A stretch of 64,000 nucleotides of DNA from Proteles cristata cristata (GCA_017311185.1 JAESUZ010005115.1:1302001-1366000); one strand, 5' to 3'; shown: positions 10,366 to 21,834, counted from the stretch's first letter. Numbers and translations are program-made. The notes: generated by a model from the sequence alone, not told the origin.

Positions 10366-11830
10366 CCCTTCCTTCTTCTTGTGTGTTGATGCTTTGGCTG
10401 GCCTCAGGAGGGTGCTTGTTTTCTCCATTGTTCTCTTTTGTGAACATGCTTTGCATGAACATCTCCCCAAACCCCACCTTTTATCCACTTTCATGGGTTA
10501 GTGAGGTGACCCATGTGTGGGAGCTCTTGGCAAAGTCAGTTGCCCCTTGGAATGGGACCCTGAACCAATGACTCTACACTCACGCACTGCCAAGTTGACT
10601 AGCAAGGGAAAGCAGAAAGTTATGAGTAAGGCCAGAGCTTTAGATACGTGGCTCCCAATTCTCATAAACACCTGTGAAGAAAACAAAGGCCCCCAAATCC
10701 TGTGTTGTCAGGACTAAAATAAAAAGAAGAAAACAAAGAAGCAAACAACATCACCACCAAAAGAAAAAAGAGCAGAAGAGACAGATGAATGGTTGATGAA
10801 GCCTTGGTATCTTATCTCTGGAATGTTATTGATGAGCTGAGTGTAGTGTGTGAGGGCTTAAGTGAAATGAATTGGTGGTTTCAGTTCCGGATATGGTATG
10901 CAAAGAAAAAAAAATCACTCTGAAATTTAGAGCTTCCTCGTCTGAGCTTCAGAAAGCCACACACCTGAAGCTGAGTGTGGAAACTGACTCATTTCTAGCC
11001 CTTTGAGATTAGCCTCTCCAGCCCCCAGACTGTGGGTAGGATCTGAGGCCTAATGGGGGAACCAGAATTGAGTCTGGCCAAACCTAGAGAAGGTTGTTGG
11101 ATGCACACCTCTATTAGGGGACTTGGCCTTCCAGAATTTTCTATAGGGAGCAGGCCTTCAGAACAAATTATCCCTGAAGCCTTTTTAGTACAGTTGCAGT
11201 TGAGGGTAGGTGGGTGGCCTGAAATGAGAGAAAACCAAAACACAGATGCAGTGCTTACCTTATTTTCAGAGTCACATTAAAGCAGGTTGGCTGATGGACC
11301 CAGGTGGGGTAATAACATGACCTTGAGGCTGTGGGTAAAGGTTATCCTGTGCTTTCACACCAACAAGCCCTAAGAAGCAACGGACTGTTCTTCTCCTTCA
11401 CTGTCCCAACAATCTGTGGATTTGGCATTCTGCCTGCCGCTCGGGTAGCTGGGAGGCCAAGGAGAGGTGTTTCAAATAAATTATTTAAAAAGAAAAGAAG
11501 AGTAGAACTCATACATTCCCCATTGTCCCTTTATACCTCAAATAGGGCTGCATGTGATGTGACAGTTAAACTGAGGCACGGCACCCCGGATGATGGAAGG
11601 AGGCTCAAATCTCCCAGAGGGGACCATCTCAAGTTTGGCCCTTCAGACCTTAAACCAATAGTTTGCAGACTTTCTGCAGATCATCTCAACAAGAGAAATC
11701 ACCACTCAGATGGTCTTTACTCCAGTCTGATCAGCAAATTGAGAACAAACCAAAGCAAATGACTTGTTTAAGGACAATAAGGAGACCTGGTTTAAATGAG
11801 AAGTCATTGAGGAATAAGATGACGTCGGAG
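10366..11830. other. Unique sequence, nothing firm
   Basis: An A-rich tract lies at 10714-10790. The 143-codon forward frame at 11331-11762 has no domain, signal peptide or splice context I can support. No transposon is recognised. Confidence 0.4.
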
Positions 11831-11834
11831 ATAC

Positions 11835-12030
11835 AGTAGCAAAAGACTCAGCTTAGGGTCAGAAGATCCGAACTGACCAACTCTGTGGCCTCTCCGTCCC
11901 TCCGAACCTCCCTTTTCCCATTTGTAACGTGTGAACACTAATTACAAGATGCGAGCACATGTTTAAGAGCACCTACCTTATCAATGGTGAGGACCATGCA
12001 AAGGCTCATAGCCATTTCTATTTATAAGCT
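11835..12030 (+). repeat. MIR SINE
   Basis: Forward MIR: a GTCAGAAGATCCGAACTGAC head, 'tctgtggcctctccgtccctccgaacctcccttttcccatttgtaa' core, and a decayed 'gttaagagcacctaccttatc' tail. Confidence 0.65.
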
Positions 12031-13684
12031 TTTAAATATTAATGATTAATTTGTGTTAGAAGGAAGATTCCAGACTGATGACAGAATAAGCATTAATCTT
12101 CCAAATTTTCCCGTGTGGAAAGCACTTATAAAGCACGTTAGGTCCACATTATTGATTTATCGGCATGCCACTTCCAAAAAGTAGTTAAAGAAACTTATGA
12201 GATATAAAGATAGTAGTCTCATCAAAACACCGACAAAACATAAAGATGTGGTCATGACAGAAGAGGACAGTGAGGGGGAAGAAAACTTAGAACTAGGATA
12301 ATTTTAATGAGGCATATAGCATGATTTTGAGCTTCCCAGCAGCTTAGACAAAAAGGGAAATGTATTGTATTACCCAATCCTCTTCATCTAGTAGAGGAAG
12401 AACAGCTGTGGATGGATGGGGTTGGGGGAGGGGAGGGAGGAACTCACACATCCAGGCCCTGAGCTCTACGTGCATTGTGGGCATCTTTCTTCAAGGGATA
12501 CAAAAAAATGAAATGTGCAAGATCTTGAGAAGGAAGCGCCGCAAAGGTACTGTGCCAGTCTAACCACTAGGTGATATTTTCCTCTGAATCAGTGCTTGCC
12601 TCCCAGAACAAACAAACAGCAAGATGATTAATAGAAGGAACAGGTTGCCTTTAAAAAATAGGGCAGTGAAAATCCGAATGTTTGCCCCTGGCTGGGGTGT
12701 GCCGCTGGCCCAGGTACTCACCAAGGCAGTCACCATTCATTAGGGGAGTCAAGTAGTCAAGGCAGTCTGCAAGGTGCCTTGCACAAGGTCACTTGGTGTC
12801 TGTGAGACTGACTCTGCATTCTGAGTTCCTTAATATGATTTTTTAGGTCACAGTGTTCTAGGCAAAGCTCCCTGTTGATGTACATCTCTCATGCAAGATT
12901 TAGATCACCTCTTTTCGGGCAGAGCTCCATGGAAACACCGCCCATGATTTCTGAAATGGAGTCTGATTGGGTCCCGGTAATGCCCAGCTGGAGTGGACAG
13001 TGTTCTCTGCAGTTGACACACTGCCGGACCGTTGGCAAGCCTGAGACAACCAGAATCTGGTCCTTGGAGGCTATTATTATCTTAATGCCATAGTAAATTC
13101 CTGTTTACCTAAGATGGCCAGGGACTGGGGTATTCTGGGCCATGGAAAATTCTGGTTCATCTGGTTACCATTTATATCATTTAGTGATTCGTGGTTCCCA
13201 AATAAGTAAATTACAACACGCTTTGCTGAACGCTAAAATCATACCCTGGAATGATTTAAGCTTTTTTGATCATTGGTAAGATACTTCGGGATCCATTAGC
13301 ATTCAATACCATCATTAAGATTGTAACCTCATTTGGAGGGAGCCCGGGTGTAAGCGCAGTAGGTGTGCGGAGTTGGGCTGCCTCCGTAGTGGTGACTACT
13401 GTGTTTCCACAGGACACGGGACTTGTTGTGGTTTCGCTGAATCACTCCATCCTCGAAATCCGTTCGCTGGAAGTGAAATAATAAACACACATACTAGCAT
13501 TGTACCTGGTGTAGCATAAGTCATGTGTTACCATTCCCTCCCCACCCCACCCCCCCATCAAGGACAGCAGGAAAAGAAGAAAGTGTTTCCTTCAATTGGC
13601 CAGAAAGAAAGTATTCCATTTAATTTCTTTAGATGCCAAAGAAATTCAATTCATGGCTCAATTCATTAGGGGCCACAGAATTAT
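12031..13684. other. Unique sequence, nothing recognised
   Basis: About 1.65 kb without a recognised transposon, exon or RNA gene. A C-rich run lies at 13541-13557. Confidence 0.4.
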
Positions 13685-13830
13685 ATGCCTCATTCTATTG
13701 ATTCTCATAAAAGAAAACAAGGGCCCAGAGGGGGAGTGTGACCCTGCCACAGGCTCATGGATGTTAAGGGGTAGATTCGGTGGTAGAACCCTCATCTACC
13801 GGAGCTCGTGCCTGAGCTCTTTTTTTTTTT
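13685..13830 (-). repeat. MIR-type fragment, interrupted by the following SINE
   Basis: 'tgcctcattctattgattctcataaaagaaaacaagggcccagagg' and 'gtagaaccctcatctaccggagctcgtgcc' follow the reverse MIR order. The fragment ends at the next SINE insertion and may resume after it near 14043. Confidence 0.5.
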
Positions 13831-14056
13831 TTTTTTTTTTTTTGCTTAAGCTTATTTATTTATATATGTAAAGAGAGAATACAAGCAGGGGAGGGGCAGA
13901 GAGACAGAGAGAATCCCAAGCAGGCTCCACACTGTCAGCACAGAGCCTGACACACGGCTCTCTCTCATAATCTGGGAGATCATGACCTGAGACAAAACCA
14001 AGAGCCTAATGCTCAACCAACTGAGCCACCCAGGTGCCCCAGGCCTGAACTCTTTT
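13810..14056 (-). mobile_element. CAN-SINE, older copy, with TSD
   Basis: Reverse carnivore SINE. The T tail runs 13820-13843, the GA-rich body follows, and the head ends CCACCCAGGTGCCCC at 14040. The TSD is GCCTGAGCTCTTTT (13810-13823) against GCCTGAACTCTTTT (14043-14056), one mismatch. Body divergence suggests an older insertion than the copy at 192-442. Confidence 0.93.
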
Positions 14057-14176
14057 AAACAATCTGACTCCTGCAATATGCAGTTCCCACATGGCAGGGA
14101 ACAGAGATGGAGAAGAAAAATATGTCCTTTGTGAAGGGGCTTCGGGAACTCACAATTATCAATACTGCTTGAAGGT

Positions 14177-14445
14177 CATCATATACTGTTTTTTTTGTTT
14201 GTTTTGTTTTTTTCAATTTTTTTAATGTTTTTATTTATTTTTAGGAGAGAGAGAGAGACAGCGTGAGCAGGGGAGGGTCAGAGAGAGAGGGAGTCACAGA
14301 CTGAAACAGGCTCCAGACTCTAAGCTGGCAGTCAGCACAGAGCCTGACGCGGGGCCCGAACCCACGAACCACGAGATCATGACCTAAGCAAAAGTCGGAC
14401 ACTTAACCGACTAAGCCACCCAGGCGCCCCCATCACATACTGTTT
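14177..14445 (-). mobile_element. CAN-SINE (felid type), with TSD
   Basis: Reverse SINE with a long TTTG/T-rich tail (about 14190-14230) and a head ending CCACCCAGGCGCCCC at 14430. TSDs CATCATATACTGTTT (14177-14191) and CATCACATACTGTTT (14431-14445) differ at one position. Confidence 0.95.
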
Positions 14446-14563
14446 GAAAGTCCATTTCTGTATAAAAGCCCTGACCCAGGCTCTGAGACAATTAATAGGG
14501 TAGAGAATGAATAAAGTCCCCAAGATCCAGTCAAAATAAAAATGTTTCTGAAACAGCCAAGAG

Positions 14564-14604
14564 CCAATGAACCCCTACATCTGCAAGAATACATTTATAA
14601 AAAG
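14564..14604 (+). promoter_or_regulatory. Candidate CCAAT plus TATA core promoter
   Basis: CCAAT lies at 14564-14568 and TATAAAAA at 14596-14603. A start site about 30 bases after the TATA element would fall near 14626-14632. The sequence is outside any recognised repeat. This is motif evidence only. Confidence 0.25.
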
Positions 14605-14629
14605 CCGCCAGATGGGTTTTAATTCCTAG

Positions 14630-14700
14630 CATCTTTCTTTGCGTTGGCTCTGTTTGAAGCTTGATTCACTCCCCTCTCTGCCCCTTGTGTGCTTTCAAAG
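14630..14700 (+). other. Candidate non-coding first exon (71 nt) with strong splice donor
   Basis: The sequence downstream of the TATA-like element ends at TTTCAAAG followed by GTAAGTTT (donor at 14700/14701), a near-optimal 5-prime splice site. A polypyrimidine-AG acceptor lies at about 14940 (CCCTGCCTTTGGATCAG). From 14942 a frame stays open for 29 codons to a TGA. No protein family is recognised. If real, this would be an untranslated or lncRNA exon; a chance arrangement is quite possible. Confidence 0.2.
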
Positions 14701-14704
14701 GTAA

Positions 14705-15440
14705 GTTTGTACTCACTTAACTCCCAAACTAATTTTCAGTAAACTCCTCCCCGTGTAGGAAGGGGAAGGAGGAAATCAGCGATTTTAATACTCACTGCAT
14801 TTTTGAAAGGCAGGGCTCGATCTCTTTAAAATGAGCTGCTCTCTGGGTTTACAAGTGTTTTCTTTTCTGTAGTTTCATATCCTGACTTGTCTCTTTTCCT
14901 CTCCCCATGTCCTGTGCTCTCACCCCCTGCCTTTGGATCAGGGGCCTGGAAATCTACTGTTAGCACAGGAGAAACCGCAGGGGGCTGAGGTTTCTGCAGC
15001 TTTTCAGAGCGAAGAGGCAGATCTCAAGTGAGACATGTCCTGGGGCCCGAGGACCCCAACTCCTGCTGTGACTGTTTCCAGAAAGCTGCTTTTGATATGT
15101 AACCTTCCGTATGACATGACTTTAGTTCCAGGAATACCTCAGTCTGACCTCTCTGTGTGCCCGTGTGCTTGTGTGCACACAGGTTATCCCGATGTTGTCT
15201 AGAAGGGCTCTGTGTTGATTACAAATAGATAATTGATCACAGAATTCCTAGGAAGGGATCATAAGAGGTCATGCGTCCAACTCCATGAAGCTTGAGTGAT
15301 GTCACTACTAAATTGCTTCTGCCAGAGATCATATAAGTAAGAAAGGGAAGCCATCAGGTAAGGCTCTCCAGCTGTCTACACTCATCACCTCTCAGGATCC
15401 TCCAGGGACCACCCCCATTGCCTAGAGGATGCACTTTAAA
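14705..15440. other. Unique sequence
   Basis: A pyrimidine-rich stretch at 14890-14930 provides the acceptor-like site mentioned for the candidate exon. Nothing else is recognised. Confidence 0.35.
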
Positions 15441-15530
15441 CCTTGGAGACCGGCGTTCAAACGTAGACAAAAAGCATGGCAAAAATAGGCACTGGATAAA
15501 TACTGTTTGAGTGAACAATGAGTAATGAGA
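15440..15530 (+). repeat. MIR/L2 tail fragment
   Basis: GGCACTGGATAAATACTGTT, then TGAGTGAAC, is a MIR or L2 terminal motif. An eroded head (GAGACCGGCGTTCAAACG) precedes it. Confidence 0.45.
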
Positions 15531-15544
15531 TGGGTCTCCAAGAC

Positions 15545-15960
15545 CTAGCTGACTCCTTCCCCTCCCCAGTATGATGAAGCCCCCCCTTCTTTCTCATCTA
15601 CACTCTCTACTGTAGCCAAACACGCGGCCCCCACCTCTTTCACTGCCCTGTACTCAGACCGCACCAGACTCTTGTTCAAGCACTTTTCCTGACTGTCACA
15701 ATCAATGACATTTCTATCTGTGGAATGCATTTCCTCCTCTGTGAGGCATTCCCTCCTCCCTCCTCCAACCTGTGTCCACTTGGGGTCTGTTTGCTCTCCG
15801 CTCCGCAGAGAACTCACCCGTGCCATCGTAAGCACATTATCGCTCTCCCTCACTGTAACCTAGACTCCTTGTGCACAGGATCCGTCTCATCTCTCCTTGA
15901 AGTAGTCTTCGTGGCACCTAACGTATGGCTGAGCACGTGGCCAGCAGCAAGCTAGGCCCT
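15545..15960 (+). repeat. L2 LINE fragment
   Basis: The pyrimidine-rich order 'ttcaagcacttttcctgactgtc', 'atgcatttcctcctctgtgaggcattccctcctccc', then 'ctagactccttgtgcacaggatccgtctc' and 'gtggcacctaacgtatggctgagc' is consistent with the L2 3-prime region at low identity. Confidence 0.5.
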
Positions 15961-16489
15961 GTGGCTTGAACTGAATATCAGGTCACCGTCTCTAGCCCAA
16001 TAGAGAGGGAATGGTGTATACTCACTCTTTTCTCCTCCGTCGAAAGCGGAGTTAGGGATTATTTTGGTCCTCACCTCTGACCTAAATCTGCACAAGTCTA
16101 TCCTGAAAACCACACCCACAGATTATGCAGCAAGCAAAGGTAGCCACTGGAACTATGTGACATAGCGGCACAGACTCGCCTGTCCAGGCCCTTGCATGGC
16201 ACTGGAAATTTACAGGAATGTATAGCGACACTGTTGCTGGGCTGGCTCGAAACTTGTTTGGCTCCAGGCTTCTTCCTTCAGCAGGTATGTTGGGGTAATG
16301 GTGAGTGTTGCCAACTGGGACAGGAGGACACCCAGCCCATGCCCAGGTTTTATTTACCCCAGTGCAGCAAGGTTCCGTGGGTTTTTTGATCCTTAACCAT
16401 GAACTTGGGAGCCCTTTGGGTTTTCTCAAGCAGCCATGCCAAGAAGGCTCTCTGATTCCAATGGCAATAACCAGTCATGATTTATGGAC
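15961..16489. other. Unique sequence, nothing recognised
   Basis: Open frames on both strands (115 and 122 codons at 16082-16429 and 16305-16673) show no recognisable domain. Confidence 0.4.
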
Positions 16490-16590
16490 TCTCAGAACCT
16501 GGAACATCAGAGCAGGCGATAACCTTAAAAATCATCTACTCGGATCCTGCATTTCACAGTTGATGAACCAGATCAGAGTTGCCTTGCTTT
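16490..16590 (-). repeat. MIR-related old SINE fragment
   Basis: 'taaaaatcatctactcggatcctgcatttcacagttgatgaa' matches the 'gagatcatctagtccaaccccctcattttacagatgagg' portion of the old SINE type also seen at 5136 and 48930. Confidence 0.55.
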
Positions 16591-16604
16591 TAATACCAGG
16601 GAGT

Positions 16605-17300
16605 GAGGCTCTATTCATTCATACACTTACCCATCCTTCTATCCAATGCTCTATCAACCGACCCATTTGCTAAATATCCACTAACACTTAGGTGCCCAGT
16701 CTGTGCTTGGCTCTGACTAAGACGTGGTCCCAGCTCACCGCACACACATACACAAATAATTATGATTCAGTGTGAGGTGTTATAATGCAAGTGTGAACAA
16801 AGCGTGTTATGAGCACATACAAGGCAGTGGCTCATTTGGTCTACCTGGAAGAGTGAGGGAAGACTTTTAAGAAGAGGAGACATTTAGACAAAACCTTAAA
16901 GGAAAGGGAAGCATTCTATAGAGACAGAGAGAGAAGAAGGATCACAGAGAGAGGGAAGTTTGTGCAAATGCCCGGCCTCAGGAGAGTGGGCAGAATGCCC
17001 AGAGACCAAGGAGGGTCCAGTGGGACTCCCAGGGAGAGGGGGGCTGTGTGCAGTGGGGTGCAATGGGGGAGGGCATGTGCTACCGCTGCCTCAACGTGAC
17101 TTTGGAAGCTACTGTGGAGATCTCGAGACCCGTGCCAAGTGCTGGAGCTTTACCCTGGGGGGGTGACAAGGAGCTTCTAAAAGTTTGCAGATGGAGAAGT
17201 ATCACATCCAGTTTATATTTTGTTGAGACTCTGTGGCCAAAGTAAGAAGAGACAGAGACTGTTCCTGAGGGGTGGTCACAGCTGTCCTAGAATACTAAAG
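16605..17300 (-). repeat. L2 LINE, long fragment
   Basis: Reverse L2 collinear over about 0.7 kb: TTCATTCATACACTTACCCA start, TGTGCTTGGCTCTGACTAAG, 'acaaggcagtggctcatttggtctacctggaagagtgagggaag', 'gtgcaaatgcccggcctcaggag', and 'agaagtatcacatccagt' near 17195. The short frames at 16960-17245 are embedded in it and are not genes. Confidence 0.75.
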
Positions 17301-17319
17301 GCAGCTAGTGAGTGTTCAC

Positions 17320-17600
17320 ATCTATAAATCAGATCACATGCCCTCCTTGATTAGGACCCTCCACACTCCATACTCATCCCTGGCAGTTAGTCTCATCACA
17401 AATTCCTGTCATTTTTAAAAACAGCAGTCACTACAGTATTCAATCACCTTATTTATTTGTTTGCACGCAAATTGTCTGTGTCCGTTTCTAAAGTGGGAGA
17501 GCTATCAGAGTCTTTCTCTGAGTGTCTTTCTCCAGGCCAGTACAGCTCCTGGGATGTAACAGGTGCCTACAAAGTGTTTGCAGAATGATGAATGAGATCT
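17320..17600 (+). repeat. L2 LINE 3-prime end
   Basis: Forward L2: 'cttatttatttgtttgcacgcaaattgtctgtgtc', 'gtgggagagctatcagagtctttctctg', 'gtaacaggtgcctacaaagtgtttgcagaatgatgaatgag' (terminal motif with GAAT-like tail). It stands tail-out against the reverse L2 just upstream. Confidence 0.75.
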
Positions 17601-17884
17601 TGACCTCAGGGAATGGTAAATGAAGATAGAGAGGAGATGGCCTTTAAAGGCAAAAAAACACCATCCCTTTCCAGACCCATTATGTATTTAACGAGTGGAT
17701 GGTAGCCGGTCTTCAGTAGACAGAGGATGCCACATTCTCAACGGACAAGACTTGCTACTCACATCTGAGAATTTTTATGACAGGCAACCTTATTTTCCCC
17801 ACTTGCCCATTTCACTCCATGTTTTTCCACAAACTATCAGTCTCTGAAATGTAACCATCCAGGGATCCTCTCCCTTGCACTTCC
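17601..17884. other. Unique sequence
   Basis: Nothing recognised. Confidence 0.35.
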
Positions 17885-18020
17885 TTGTTATAGTCCCAAC
17901 TCTGCCATTAATGTCGTGGAGCAGTCAGGGTGCTTTCTCAGGCCTTCACTTTCCCTAACTGTAAAAAGGAGAGTGTTAGGCAAGGACCTATAAGATGCTC
18001 CCTAACTAACATGCCATTAG
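17885..18020 (+). repeat. MIR SINE
   Basis: 'tcccaactctgccattaatgtcgtggagcagtcag', then 'aggccttcactttccctaactgtaaaaaggag', is the forward MIR core. Confidence 0.75.
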
Positions 18021-18081
18021 TGAGTCTCAGATTTCTCTGGAGAGAACAAGAACTCTTCTCTGTTTTCATTTTTTTTTTTTT

Positions 18082-18323
18082 AAGTATATAATGATTATGG
18101 GGCACGTGGGTGGGCTCAGTCAGTTAATCATCTGACTTTGGCTCAGGTCATGATCTTACAGCTCATGAGCTCGAACCCCGCGTCAGGCTCTGTGCGTCAC
18201 AGCTCAGTGCCCAGAGCCTCCTTCGGATTCTGTGTCTCCCTCTCTCTGCTCCTCCCCTGCTCACACTCTGTCTCTCTCTCCTTCAAAAATAAACACTAAA
18301 TTTTTTTAAGTATATAACGATGA
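18082..18323 (+). mobile_element. CAN-SINE, forward, with TSD
   Basis: The head starts GGGGCACGTGGGTGGGCTCA at 18099 (one extra G against the family). A CT-rich body and AAATAAACACTAAA tail follow. TSDs AAGTATATAATGATTA (18082-18097) and AAGTATATAACGATGA (18308-18323) differ at a few positions. Confidence 0.93.
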
Positions 18324-18339
18324 TATACAAAATCTCATA

Positions 18340-18860
18340 AAAGACAATAGTTTTTATATTTCTCTGTTGTCCCTTTCAATTTCTGGTCACAAGTGTTTTT
18401 AAGGAGTTATAATCAGAGCACATGTTACAATTTTGGGTTCCACTCTTACCCTTGAACATTATTTGTTATATGCTTTTCATGTTGCCACAAAGTCTTCCCA
18501 TTTATCATTTTAATGGCTACATAGTTTTTCCTAGAGTTAACATATCATAAATTATTTAACCATTCCTAAATTGTTGGGACTTTGGATTCCTTACAGCTTT
18601 CCATAGTTTAAGGAGCTCTGAGCGTACAGCTTTTTTTTTTTTTTCAGAGTTATTTTCCTTAGGGTAAATCCCTTGGAGTGGGGTTATTAGATGAGTTTCT
18701 GGCTCTTGAGAAGAAATGCCAAATGGCTCTCCGAAAGGATTGTTTCAATTTGTATTCAACTTGTGTTTCTCCCACTAAGCGTGCCAGTTTCATAGAAACC
18801 TTGCCAGCATGTTTTTAAAAATCAATTTCCTTCATTTTTTTTTTCAAGTTGAACTTGTAT
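18340..18860. repeat. Degenerate L1-like LINE sequence
   Basis: 'tccttagggtaaatcccttggagtggggttattagatgag', 'gccaaatggctctccgaaaggattgtttcaatttgtattcaac' and 'gtttctcccactaagcgtgcc' echo the common L1M block 'ataaattcctagaagtggaattgctgggtca ... ccaaattgctttccagaaaggttgtaccaatttacactcccaccagcagt'. No frame survives. I leave the strand open. A T12 run lies at about 18631-18644. Confidence 0.6.
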
Positions 18861-19489
18861 GAAATGGGGCTTCCTGATTGTTGCTATACCAGAATTATCA
18901 TCAGTCAGTGCAACGTTATCATACAGTGCTTCGTGAATAGAAGCACTCAGGAATCACTATTGTTATTATTAGAAAACGAGGGATCCTAGGAGGGCCAAGT
19001 GTGCTCATTTTACCCTTGAACTCAACTTTTTCTACCACTGTCTCCAGTTCAGTTTACTACAGATACTTATCTCTTGCCTTCAATGTTCCTCTAACAAAAG
19101 TGCCACCAAATGTTCTGGATTCCAAGGTAGCCGAGTTTCCTTAGACTTAAAAGTCATGGGCCAAGCTCCCTCCCCTACAAATTCTCACCTCCCTTCAATT
19201 TTCGATGAAGATATGGTCCTCATGAAAGATGGGATGCTGAGAGTCCTTCCTAAAGCTGCTGCTTATGTTCATTTGAAGTCACTCCCCACTTAGGTAGCTT
19301 CTCCTATTATTTGTCGCCCCCAAAATAGCCTGTTGGCTACTTGAAGACGGTGATTAATTCCCCACCGTGTGTTTTCTTCTCCAAGTTGGATATTTCATTT
19401 TTTAAGTTATCCCTTATCTTATTCAAAATTCCAGAGTCCTGTTTGCTTTCCTCTGAGTTCTAGTTTGTAAAGTTCTCCCTTTCAGTGTT
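18861..19489. other. Unique sequence
   Basis: Nothing recognised. Confidence 0.35.
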
Positions 19490-19610
19490 GGATCTATCCA
19501 TTAATTAAAATTTACTGAGTATCTTCTAAATGACGACTAGCATATGAAGACGAGTAAAACCAAGTTCCCGCCCTCGACCTGCTCAGGGTCCAGTGGGTCA
19601 GAGAGGAGCA
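19490..19610 (-). repeat. L2 LINE fragment
   Basis: 'atccattaattaaaatttactgagtatcttctaaatgacgactagca', then 'aaaaccaagttcccgccctcgacctgctcagggtcc', matches the start of reverse L2 at low identity. Confidence 0.55.
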
Positions 19611-19999
19611 CAGCCCTCAAGGTTTGAATCCTAGAGAAGTCTCAGGCAGCATGCTGGTGGGTAGGTCAAGGGATGACACCCTCAGGAAAATCTGGTGGCC
19701 TTTTGTATAACAAACTCTACCTATACTTCATTGGTAAAATGATGACTATCTTACCAAGCAGAAGCTACCATATAACTTTTGGTAGACATGTCAAAGCATC
19801 CCAGAGCCTGAATTTCTGAGGTTTAGATGATGAGAAAAGTTCTAAGAACTGAGCAGAGTTAACTCAGGACTATACTTATGATGGAAGCTAAAACACTCAG
19901 GCACATGTGCTGTTGAGGCTCTCGGCTCTTTAAGGAGCTCATGGGAGTCTAAGAAAGCCAGTTTCTTAGGTAGGAAGAAAAGGAGGCTGCTATTAACCA

Positions 20000-20165
20000 G
20001 CAAGGCGAGGAATGAGAAAAGTCGGGTCCTGGTCTTCCATTGTTGGGTAACCTGGGTTATTTCACTTAAATTCTCTGGAACTCAGTTTCTTTATGTGTAG
20101 AAATGGGTAAGACTGGAGCATTTATCTGAACTGTAATATCGTTTCCAATTCTGACAATTTATGAT
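20000..20165 (+). repeat. MIR SINE
   Basis: Forward MIR: GGGTAACCTGGGTTATTTCA, then CTTAAATTCTCTGGAACTCA, GTTTCTTTATGTGTAGAAAT and a 'atcgtttccaattctgacaattt' tail of MIR/MIR3 type. Confidence 0.75.
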
Positions 20166-21262
20166 CCACAGAACAGCAGATCCTGACTTGTCTCTCTCAA
20201 TGACTTCTCTCATCCTTCCCCACCCGTCCCAGAAAAGCACACACAGAAAAATGACCTCATTGGTCACTGGGCAGATACCAGAGAGTCCATTGGGATTCCG
20301 TGACCTCTGTAGCTACTACAGTGATCACGTCCAGTTGCAGCTAAAATCTGCTGCTGGCAGGGTTAGCACCCACTTTACCAAGCCTGCTGCTGTAGCTGAT
20401 GCCTCTCACTTCCTCTCATTAAGGCAAACTACCATCTTATTTTGTTTTGTTTTCCCCGCATGTTTTGAGTTTTCTGCTTCCCAGCTCTTGTTATTAGAAG
20501 AGACATAATTAATAACTCCTGGCACACAGAGCAGCCAGATTGGACAGTCTGCCTTTTGCTTTCTCGAACTGTCTTCTGAGCAATCTGCAAGCCTGAATTT
20601 ATAGCCTGGACCCCATACAATGAATTGTTTTGTAATCCCCAGAAAGAATCAGGAGTTCGCCACATTGTCAACTTGAAAAAATAACATTCTCTTTGTAGTT
20701 TTTGGTGGAAGTTTGATCCAGACTCTTCAGTTAAGAACTTGAAAGCAATATGTGGTCCCATCCTTACTTAAATCTCTCTTGAGAAGACAAGTCTGTGAAC
20801 ATCTTTGATCACCATTCTAGAATTTTCCATTTTGAATCATTAAGAGTCGGTTCCTAAGGTCTAACCCCATCAACTTCTGTGGCAGCCTAGACCCATTTCC
20901 TTAGCAGAGATTAAAAACAAAGACACATCAGTCTTGTTCCACTTTTCTTATGATTCGAGAAAACTATTAAGGACCTTCTCAGTGTCCTCTAAAGTCACCC
21001 TAAATGGTCACAATTCCCTGGCCTTTTCCACCTCAGGAAACACTCAAAACATCAGATATTTCTAATCGGTGTCATTTGGGTCTCTTGTTAATCTGCCCAT
21101 GTTTGTTTAAACTGATAGAACCTACATTGGACAAATGTGACTATTTAATAATATTTACTGAGGTACTACTTTTTTTTCTTGGTGCTATAGGGACACAAGT
21201 TTGACTGAAATAAGATTTCTGCTCTCAAATCTCTTGCATTTTATAATCAAAATAATTATAAC
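20166..21262. other. Unique sequence, nothing recognised
   Basis: The overlapping 115- and 110-codon frames (20161-20508 forward, 20429-20761 reverse) have no recognisable family features. Confidence 0.4.
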
Positions 21263-21443
21263 ACAGAGCTGAGTTCTGTAAACTTATCTGTACATTGAAT
21301 CTCCCGGGGAGTTTAAACAACTGTATCCTACACTCCCAGGTATATTGATTTCATTCTGTTGAGGTATGTCCTAGGCTTTGGAAGGTCTGAAAGATACTCA
21401 GGTGATTCTAATGGGCAATCCACATTAGAATGTTCCAGTCAAA
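21263..21443 (+). mobile_element. MER20 (hAT-Charlie non-autonomous DNA transposon)
   Basis: The inner halves of the terminal inverted regions are clear. GTACATTGAATCTCCCGGGG and AGTTTAAA lie at 21290-21317. CAGGTGATTCTAATGGGCAA, then TCCACATTAGAATGTTCCAG, lies at 21400-21440. The length of about 180 bases fits MER20. The termini are diverged. It has no coding capacity. Confidence 0.8.
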
Positions 21444-21450
21444 GGACTTA

Positions 21451-21451
<1 letters not shown>

Positions 21452-21486
<35 letters not shown>
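21452..21486 (+). repeat. (AC)n microsatellite, about 17 units
   Basis: A perfect AC run between MER20 and the following SINE. Confidence 0.97.
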
Positions 21487-21489
<3 letters not shown>

Positions 21490-21510
21490 TAAATGAACAA
21501 ACCAACACAT

Positions 21511-21557
21511 TTTTTAATGTTTATTTATTGTTGAGAGAAATACAGTGTGAGCAGACA

Positions 21558-21595
<38 letters not shown>

Positions 21596-21739
21596 ATTGA
21601 GAGACACAGAATCTGCAGCAGGCTCCAGACTTCAAGCCATCAGCACAGAGCCTGACGTGGGGCTCAAACTCACAAACTGCGAGATCATGACCTGTGCCAA
21701 AGTCGGACACTTAACTGACCGAGCCTCCCCAGTACCTCC
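21511..21739 (-). mobile_element. CAN-SINE with an expanded (GA)n core
   Basis: Reverse SINE: TTTTTAATGTTTATTTATTG tail at 21511, a GA run of about 15 units at 21560-21591 within the body, and a decayed head GAGCCTCCCCAGTACCTCC at about 21721-21739. TSD candidates (ACCAACACATTTT before, AGCACACATTTT after) are imperfect. The 146-codon frame at 21528-21968 is largely this SINE read in reverse plus MIR. Confidence 0.9.
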
Positions 21740-21834
21740 TAGCACACATTTTAATAGCGAAATTGGGAAAGTTTTCATGGAAGAATTTAGAATCAAGTTC
21801 TATTGGAGATTCACCTCAACAGTGAGGAGGAAGT

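Noticed and set aside
11331..11762. 143-codon forward open frame
   Set aside because: No domain, no start context or splice sites I can support, and composition like its surroundings.
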